Origin: Pempheris klunzingeri
Taxonomy: Eukaryota; Chordata; Actinopteri; Acropomatiformes; Pempheridae
NCBI RefSeq assembly: GCF_042242105.1
Contig: NC_092012.1
Location: forward strand, 2,051,470-2,115,469
Direction: 5' to 3'
Length of the DNA: 64,000 bases
A program made the position numbers and the translations under genes. Below are positions 56,301-64,000 of the stretch, in pieces. The notes beneath the pieces are model-generated. The model was not told where the DNA came from, made no database searches, and was given only the letters and a program-made list of their open reading frames with translations. Position 1 is the first letter of the stretch. Each line of letters starts with the position of its first letter.

Positions 56301-59300
56301 GCTTAGACCAACAAATCAATGATCTAAATACCTGGTAGTAATCATTGCAGCTCCATCTCTAAAGGTAGAACATCATACTTGGAGCAGAAAATAGCATTCT
56401 GCAGTAATATTGTGTTTCCTACCATATCAAATGGTCGTGTCTGCTCTTTTGGGACACAAGCATCTAATCTGTAGGATTTTATTTTAGTTCCAATTTAATT
56501 TTTGTTCCATACTTTGAGTTTTTGTGCTAACTGCAGTCGTCCCCCCGTCCAGGCTGAACTTGTGCTGCTGTTGTTGGTGTTTTCTCAGGCTGTTGCAGCC
56601 TAGTCGGTAATTCTTTGCGAACATTTGCCCTCTTGTTTCTGCAGCCTTTGAGTATGGCTTCTTGCTGCAGATAAATGAGGAGGCTGCGCTGGCTGTGGCC
56701 CTGAATGACTACCTAACCCCACGCAGCTACCTGGCGGGGTTCAGCCCCTCCCAGGCCGACCAGAAAGCCTTTAAGCGCCTCCACAGGCCCCCAGACCCGC
56801 AACATGTCCACGCTCTGCGCTGGTACAGACACATAGCAGCCCTGCAGCAGGACCTCAACCCTGAGCGCAGCAGTGAGTAGACAGTTGAAGGCATGAACAG
56901 GCTAGACGCGATCATGATCCCGTTAACTTACCAGCCTGGATGTGGAGGCTGTCTGAGGTCCCTACAGGCAGGACGAATCCTCTAACCTGCCCCTCTGCAA
57001 ACACCCCACATGCATGAACCCAGAACTCTCTGAATTAATTCAGTTTGAAGACCTGAAGCGGCAAACTGTAGGTGGTGCCTGCCGACAGCTGCTTTATCAC
57101 TGTTCAAACAGAACGACAGCAGCTGGGACAAACCACACTCTTAGCTAACACCGCTGGTGTTACCCCGCAGGCATGTTGCTTCAAAGAGACGAAGCGAAAG
57201 AATACCTGAAATGACTTTGCAGACACCGTAGGGCACAGAGAAGTGTGCCAAGTGCACGAAATTAGAAATTGGATGTCATTTTTGGCAACGTTGCACTGCA
57301 GGCATTCAAAAACATTGGATTATATTATGTGTGGTCCCTGCTGGGTGTTTGTGCATGCTGTGTTTGTCTCTTGGGCTTAAAATGTGCATTGCTAATGGAT
57401 TCTGGTATTTTTAATTACCTTTTTTTTTTTTTTTTTTTGGTCCAGTAGATCAGCCTCATAGATTAGAGTGTTATTCTAAGTGTGTGACAGCATCATGGAA
57501 AGGATCCCTACAGAGAGAGACCTGGAAGATCCTTTTGGTTTAACCACAAACAGCACACACACCAGACTACATTCACTAAAACAGGGATTTTAGCTCACAG
57601 GACACAGGAGCTGCTTTCTCTCCTCAATGCCAGACTCCATTGACAAAAACAGTAATTTTACCGTGTAGAGCACAGGAGATGCTGATCCACTGCTGCCTCA
57701 ATCGGTCAGTTTGCCTGTGTCATGTTGTGTTGCACAAATATTGTGTTGCCTCCTTACTAACCCTGTAAAACACCAAACTCCCACAATAACACAAACAAAC
57801 TAACAGATCGAAGAAGTGGTACACCAACGACTCCCATGTAAAATGACCATTTTTGTCAATGGAGTCTGGTGACCAAAGTAATACCAAAGTCGCACAGTGG
57901 AGGCAGCAGAATATTTTGAAGTTGTGAATATACTTTTTGATCACAGTAGAACTGAAACAAATAGTCAAATGGCAGAAAAGTATCTGCAACATTAATATTA
58001 TTGATTTTCCAAACAAAAGGTTTCCACCTTCTCAGATGTGAAGACTTGCAGCTGTTCTTTGTGTCAAATAACAGCAAATATTTGGGTTTTGGTCTTTTGG
58101 CCGGCCAAAACGAACAGTTTGAAACACGTCAGGGAAATGACAGTGGGCATTTATCACTATTTTCTGATACTTTACAGGCCTTTAAAAGATTAATTAATGA
58201 TGAAAATAATCAATAGCTGCAGCCACAGATTGCAGAAGTGGTGTGTTACCGATACAAGAGGGAAAAATCCCTTCCAGTGTTTTTCTCCGTTCTGTGTTCT
58301 TTGTGGTTCTGTGGTTCCTGCACAAGGCAAAATAATGTATATATATATATATTACATGTATTAACTTTAAAGCCCCTATATGTGACGATGTTTTACATGA
58401 AAATGAAAAAGTTTTTGTCTACAGGAAAATTAGACAACAGAAGTGAAGTTAAAATCTCACACGTGGTGGCTTTAAATCGTGTGTGCAGCATGACTGATGG
58501 CAGAAAACTGACAATTCACATGTAAAAACTGCCCGTTACACTTTTGCCTTTGGCCTTTTCTAATGATTCCTGTTCTTTTCTGTCTTTGTCTTTCTCTCTT
58601 TTTTTAATTTCAGTGAAAGGAAAGCGGGTTCAGCCCCCTTGGTCTCCACCAGCAGGGACAGATGTTCCCAAACTTCATCTCTACAACAGCCTGACGAGAA
58701 TGAAGGTAGTAGGCCAGAGGTTATTTAGAAATGATTTATTCTGAAAAGACACATTTAAAATACTAAAACACACAACTGGTTCTCTGTGGCTTCACCTGTT
58801 CTGCCAACTGAACTTAGTGAAACATTACAAATAACAATACAATAATACTATTATTAATTAATGTTATATTATATTATATTATAATATTAAAATCACAATA
58901 TTTTAATAACCATGCATTCATTATATAATTACATTTAAAATCAGCAGGCTCATAGAATCACAATAAACATAATAATATATTTATTTGCTCATTCATGTAT
59001 TTTTCTTTTCTCTTGTGTGCAAATATCAGATCCTCATCAGTGCTTTTGTTCCAATAAAATTAAATAAAAGCATTAGATAAAACATTAAATATAATATAAT
59101 ATAAAATATTCATATAAATAAGAATAAACTGCTATAAAAAAATTCTAAATAATAAAATGAGTGATTAAAAAGTATACATTTTGATATTAAAATAATATAT
59201 ATATATATAATATAAGTGATTATTCAACATACAGTAAGGAATTCATGAGGTAAATGCACATTTTAAGAAAATTATTAAAAAATGCACTCAAATGAAATTA

Positions 59301-60467
59301 GTTTTCTTTATTCCTGTGAGCCAAAGCACAGCTGTTACATCTTAACTGTCACAGGAGGGTCGTTGGCGGCGCCCCTGATATTTAAAAAGTCTGTAAATCT
59401 GATGTTTGCTGCATATTTTTCATGTTCATCACAGCTGAACGTGCAGAGATCAGCTCCGGCTCATTCAAAGTGTTTAAACACCGATAAAACTGAGACTCTC
59501 TGAATTATTACTGTCTGACGGACGTCGTCGTCTTTGTGTTTCAGGAGCCGTTTGTTCCCCAGAAGGGGAACAAGGTGACGTGGTACTGCTGTGGACCCAC
59601 AGTGTACGATGCCTCACACATGGGACACGCCAGGTAAACACCTCTTAGTAAAAAATAAAAATAAAAAAAAGTGAATCTCATCCATAAAAGTACAAAGTGA
59701 CTCCTATAACTTTGTTTGCTTGTTGTGTTATGCACAGATCCTACATTTCCTTCGATATCCTGCGGCGTATACTGAGGGACTACTTCAAATACGACATCCT
59801 GTACTGCATGAACATCACAGACATCGATGACAAAGTAGGAAAAGCTCATTCTTCACCAGTTTATGCTTCAACAAAGAATTAATACTCAGTTAATACTGAG
59901 ATCTTCTAGACCAGGGGTGCCCAATACGGCGATCACGATCTACCGGTCGATCGCAGAGGAAGTGTGGGTAGATTGTGTGACATTAAAAAAAAAAAAAAAA
60001 AAAGTTGACTCCATTCAGAGCAGGTCATCAGAGGAAGGTAGAGACCATAAATGTGTTGAATGTTCCAGTTCCTCTGGTCACTTGTGTGCAATATTATAAT
60101 ATATTATAATATATTCTAATTTATTCTAATATACTGTGTCACCTTTGTGCATTACTGCTGTCAGTTTTTCAGAATGAGAATTACTTTAATAATCCCCAAG
60201 GGGAAACTGCTTTTTGTTACACACAGCTCCAAAAGAATAAGAATAAGAATAAAGTAATCATACAAATAAAACCACTACTACTAATAATAATATATAACAA
60301 CATGTACACTCAGAGTGAGGAGCTGTATTATATTATATTATATTATATTATATATTATTATATTATATATTATTATATTATTATATTTTATGTGTAATAC
60401 CAGGGGTTACATTAGCTGCAGTTATGCAGTGTACGCCAACACATATATATATATGTGTGTATATATA

Positions 60468-60512
<45 letters not shown>

Positions 60513-63500
60513 GTTCCTGTAAATACAATTACCTTTATTTTGTACACACACACACACACTGATGCTGTTTTTTTTTTTTAAAGGCAAAAGTTGCACTACA
60601 TATTGATTTTATTTAGATTTTTCTTCTGTTCGCTCACTTTGCATTTTGAAAGCCAATAAAAAAAAAAAGAAATCTTGCTTTGCAGCATTTATTCACACCT
60701 GTTATTGTCATATAATACACTGTTAAACCGTAATACACCGTGAAGTTGGAATAATTGTTCAATACCTCCAATTTAGTTAAAGCCTGAATCCACAGTCTGC
60801 AAAGGTTCATGGTGGTTTAAGTTTCACGGTGATCTGTTTGGAAGAGTTTGATCAATAAAGATGAGAAGATATAAACTTTATTTATCAAGAATAAATCACA
60901 TGATCACAATCATTTCATGAGAAGAGGTGAAAAACATTTGATTCCAACTTCATGGGCGACAGTGTGTATACTGTATATGTTATTTTTTCTCTATCACGAG
61001 AGTGTAATGTGACGAACGTCTTGAATATTGGATCTCATGCTGGAGTTTGTTTGTTTGTTTGTTTCGCTCAGATCATTAAAAGGGCTCGGCACAACTACCT
61101 CCTGGAGCAGTACAAGGAGAAGAAGCCGCAGCCTGCTCAGATCCTGCAGGACGTCCTGAGCACCAGAGAGGTGAGACCAGACTCCCAGTCGGCCCGGGAT
61201 GCAACACCGGCAGCTTCCTCAGGTCACCGTCGTTTATCGTTTATCACTTAAAACCTCACGTGTGTGTTCGTCTGGTTGCTTCCAGCCTTTTAAGACCTAC
61301 CTGGTTTCGGTGTCGGACCCGGACAAGAAGCAGATGCTGCTGAGGATGGACGCTGCCGTCACGGCGGCTCTGCAGCCGCTGGAGGCGGCGATGGAGCGCA
61401 AAGCGGCAGATGAGGTCATACAGCCTCTGGCCCAGGTACGACAAATAATACAAATATAATAATACAAATGATCTCTTTGTGATTCTCATCTTTCCAGCGT
61501 TTAGACTTAGATTAAAGGAATAGTTCAACAGTCTCTGAACAGGCTGTCATGTCTTTTAGACACCAAAATAGGTCAATTCAGAGTTATCCCCTAAAATAAT
61601 GACCTACTAGACATTTACATACACTCCTCACTAAAAGTCAGGGATGTTCAGCTTTCAGGTGAAGTTTCAGGATGAACCTAAAATGCATTCTAACCTTTCC
61701 AGGTGAACTTAATGTGACCTTCTCTAAACCTTTGAATGCACATGTCCAACTGTTCAGTGTCTCAGTACTTTCTGCACCAGCTGCTGTTCTCTAACAAGAA
61801 GCTTCACAGCAACATTCACAACAGGTTTGATCCATGAATCCACCAATACATTTCCTGCTTCAGTTAGAATTGGTATTTAAACAGTCCTCCTCATCCTGCT
61901 GTTCACATTCTGACATCATGAGACCAAGACGACACCTAACAGTTGATCAGCAGCACCTCAACACTGGAGGCTTCAAACAGGAAGTCCTCAGACGGAGGTG
62001 TTCACTGAGCTTAGAGGGTCACAGAGTGTCATCAGGAGGTTGGAACAGTGATACAGAGACTGGAAGAGTCACAGAAAGGAGAGGAGTGGACGTCCTTTGG
62101 CCACGTCCCAATTTATTGAGACACTGAAAATGTTTTGTTGTGGTATACCTACCACTGTTGGTAGATTTTCTTTCAGTAAACTGTTTAAAATGAAGAAATC
62201 ACCAGTGCATGCTTCTACTTAAATGTCCTACTTTCATGATATAATATCACTGTAGCATTCACTTTTTACATTTTCCATATATTTCACCTGAAAGTCGAAT
62301 ATCCCTAACTTTAGTGAGTAGTGTATATAGTAAATGTATTAAGTAACTTAATAATTTAACACGATATTCAAACAAGTGAGTGTTTAATGATTCATACTCT
62401 TTACAACAACAGAAAAGGCTTAAGTGCTAAGTAGTAATTGTTAAACATGCAATGAAAAAATAAATACCACACTCTATAGATACTGATAGATGATTATAGA
62501 TGAGTTATTTTTAAAAAACACAGATTTTTTGGGGGCTTTAATTTGTTCCTTCTCTCTCTTCTTCAGACGCTGTTGGAGAGCTCCAAGGACGTGCTGTCCG
62601 AGTGGTTGGACCGGCAGTTTGGAAGTCAGGTCACGGAGAATTCAATCTTCTCCATTCTGCCTAAATACTGGGAGGGAGAGTACCATAAAGACATGGAGGC
62701 CCTGAACGTAAGTAGAGGGAAGGGAAGTCCTGATCAGACAAAAAAAATAGCACAAAGAGCACCAGAAGACGAGGAGAAACGGCCTGTATATTGTTATATT
62801 GTTGTCATATGGGTACTTTAAGCCATGCAACACGCTGTTATATTAATTTTATTGTGCATAAATGCTCTTTGTGTCCTTCAGGTTCTTCCTCCAGACGTCC
62901 TGACCCGAGTCAGTGAATACGTGCCTGAGATTGTGGAGTTTGTGGAGAAGGTTATCTCTAATGGTTATGGGTGAGGAAGAAACCGTCATCTTCCAGTTCG
63001 CGTCATACCCGCGCTGTCAGTTACAGCAATAACAGATTTAATGACTTTGTTTTCTCATGTTCTGCAGGTACGACTCAAACGGCTCTGTGTACTTTGACAC
63101 TGCAAAGTTTGACTCCAGTCCTCAACACTCGTACGCCAAACTGGTGCCAGAGGCAGTCGGAGATCAGAAGGCTTTAGAGGAGGGAGAAGGTCCTCTTCTG
63201 CACATTTCATCCACCATAACTGATTTACTGACTCACTTATAATCCCTGTGTGGAGAAGCTTTATGTGATTAAGTTCTTGTTTGTAAGAAAATCAAACACT
63301 ACTGGTGAATATTGGCGTGTTGCTTTTAGCCAGTTTTCTTTGATAGCACCACTAGGAATTGGTAGAAATGTTTAAATCTTGTACATACTGTATGGGCTAA
63401 ATACTGGAAATGGATTTCTCTGCAACTTAATTTCTGCTTTATGTTCATGTTGGCCAGATAACCTTTTGTTTTTAACATATTCTGCCTCTCGTGTGGCCTT

Positions 63501-64000
63501 GCAGGGGACCTGAGCGTCTCTGCTGAGAGATTAAGTGAGAAGAAGTCCCCCAATGACTTCGCCTTGTGGAAAGCCTCCAAGCCTGGAGAGCCTTCATGGG
63601 ACTCTCCATGGGGAAAGGTGAGCGTTAGTTCCTAAATGTTTTTAGAATTTTAGAATTGGTCCAGTCAAGGCAGTAAATGGACTGTAACTGCCCCTGATCA
63701 CAGTAGGTCCACTAAAAGAGCTTGTTTGATCCACTGACAGGCTCAGAGTGTTATTCTAAATGTGTGACAGCATTATGGAAAGGATCCCTACAGAGAGAGA
63801 CCTGGAAGATCCTTTTGGTTTAACCACAAACAGCCGTTATGTCACTCTCTGCACACACACCAGACTCCATTCACAAAAATAGTGATTTTACACAGTGTTT
63901 GCTGATCTACTTCCATCTTGGTCATTTAGTTTGTTTCTGTTATTGTGTGACTTTGGTCTTTTTAAATGGTAAATTTGGATCCAACACAATGTTTGCATAG
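53351..64000 (+). CDS. cars1: Cysteinyl-tRNA synthetase, cytoplasmic; 3' end outside window
   Basis: Class I enzyme that charges tRNA-Cys with cysteine in the cytosol. Exons seen: 53351-53372, 56645-56872, 58614-58705, 59545-59633, 59738-59834, 61072-61170, 61286-61435, 62567-62707, 62882-62970, 63068-63189, 63505-63617. That gives 414 codons; the rest, including KMSKS and the C-terminal tail, lies outside. Exon 2 encodes a GST-C-like N-terminal extension ([20 protein letters not shown]). The catalytic core starts with [18 protein letters not shown], containing the zinc-binding Cys and the HIGH-type motif HMGH, then [13 protein letters not shown]. Later blocks [47 protein letters not shown] and [18 protein letters not shown] match the vertebrate enzyme closely. 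The exon 10 donor (GTCCTC) is weak but the junction is in phase. Confidence 0.95.
53373..56644 (+). other. cars1 intron 1
   Basis: 3.3-kb intron with AT-rich and A-rich stretches (54440-54560), a TTA/TTG run at 54255-54330, a TTCATCCCCCAAGGGGAAATTC retroelement-tail-like motif near 54378, and a TTCAGTTCAAAAACTTTATT stretch at about 55155 resembling another non-LTR tail. No exon recognised. Confidence 0.5.
56645..56872 (+). CDS. cars1: cars1 exon 2: GST-C-like domain
   Basis: 228-bp exon, phase 1 on both sides. Leaving it out still joins exon 1 to exon 3 in frame. In human CARS1 the corresponding N-terminal domain is present in only some isoforms and is linked to translation elongation factor binding. 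Both forms are therefore plausible here; no splice data can be seen. Confidence 0.8.
57435..57895. mobile_element. GATAGTTCGGAT-family copies in cars1 intron 2
   Basis: CATGGAAAGGATCCCTACAG, CACACCAGACTACATTC, CCAGACTCCATTGACAAAAA and later GTCAATGGAGTCTGGTGACC show two back-to-back pieces. A T run precedes it at 57420-57440. Confidence 0.65.
59912..60005. mobile_element. hAT-type transposon end fragment
   Basis: CAGGGGTGCCCAATACGGCG followed by GATCTACCGGTCGATCGCAG resembles the terminal region of hAT elements common in fish genomes. It runs into a poly-A stretch. The other end was not found, so it is probably truncated. It lies in cars1 intron 5. Confidence 0.55.
60165..60345. mobile_element. 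Third copy of the non-LTR-type tail
   Basis: GAATTACTTTAATAATCCCC, TTTTTGTTACACACAGCTCC and AACAACATGTACACTCAGAG match the copies at 14440-14870. It is followed by TA-rich and TG/TA microsatellite sequence to about 60510. Confidence 0.6.
61620..62325. mobile_element. Decayed Tc1-like transposon in cars1 intron 7
   Basis: The terminal inverted repeats are about 43 bp: ACACTCCTCACTAAAAGTCAG on the left, mirrored by the right end CTAACTTTAGTGAGTAGTGT, each abutting TA. The interior has a reading fragment with [18 protein letters not shown], but the element is only about 0.7 kb, too short for a full Tc1 transposase, so it is an internally deleted, non-autonomous copy. Confidence 0.75.
63685..64000. 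mobile_element. GATAGTTCGGAT-family copy at window end
   Basis: GATCACAGTAGGTCCACTAA through CACACCAGACTCCATTCACA and TTTGGATCCAACACAATG, the same order as at 51370. It lies in the cars1 intron after the last visible exon and may continue past the window. Confidence 0.65.

Noticed and set aside
61834-62127. 97-codon frame as an independent gene
   Set aside because: Lies wholly between the inverted ends of a Tc1-like element; a transposase remnant.

Overview
This is eukaryotic genomic DNA, almost certainly from a teleost fish and probably a spiny-rayed (percomorph) one. The teleost call rests on five intron-rich genes encoding vertebrate proteins, on a fish-type tandem pair of zona pellucida (ZP) domain genes, and on dense interspersed repeats and microsatellites in introns. 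The percomorph part is inference from repeat style only. Exons were placed by hand from GT..AG sites, codon phase and protein family or paralogue similarity. In every gene the phases close without a frame break.

Left half (1-28357, minus strand): two tandem paralogous genes for secreted or membrane-anchored ZP-domain proteins. ZP-A (ATG at 9289) runs off the left edge in its last exon. ZP-B (28357-16357) is complete, with 13 coding exons and 740 codons. Both have a signal peptide, a cysteine-rich N-terminal module without a family name known to me, a PQNC-type module, two more conserved modules, a ZP domain, a basic furin-type site and a C-terminal anchor exon. All 12 intron phases match. ZP-A alone has a Thr/Pro/Ala mucin-like array of 33-bp repeats inserted in exon 5. 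The 7-kb spacer between the genes and their introns hold inverted-repeat elements, a 1.4-kb GGTAA/GATAA array that fills a whole ZP-B intron, and a GATA/GACA array.

Middle (29378-41523, plus strand): arfgap2, complete, 16 coding exons, 534 codons, a GTPase-activating protein for Arf1 in COPI traffic. A perfect CRE-like palindrome lies just upstream of its ATG.

Right (53068-44333, minus strand): pex16, complete, 11 coding exons, 341 codons, a peroxisome biogenesis membrane protein, convergent with arfgap2. Head to head with it, 282 bp away, is cars1 (cysteinyl-tRNA synthetase, plus strand from 53351), of which 11 coding exons are present before the window ends. The pex16/cars1 spacer looks like a shared TATA-less promoter.

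The last three are housekeeping genes with no evident pathway link to each other or to the ZP pair. No prokaryotic features, CRISPR arrays, rRNA or convincing tRNA genes were seen.
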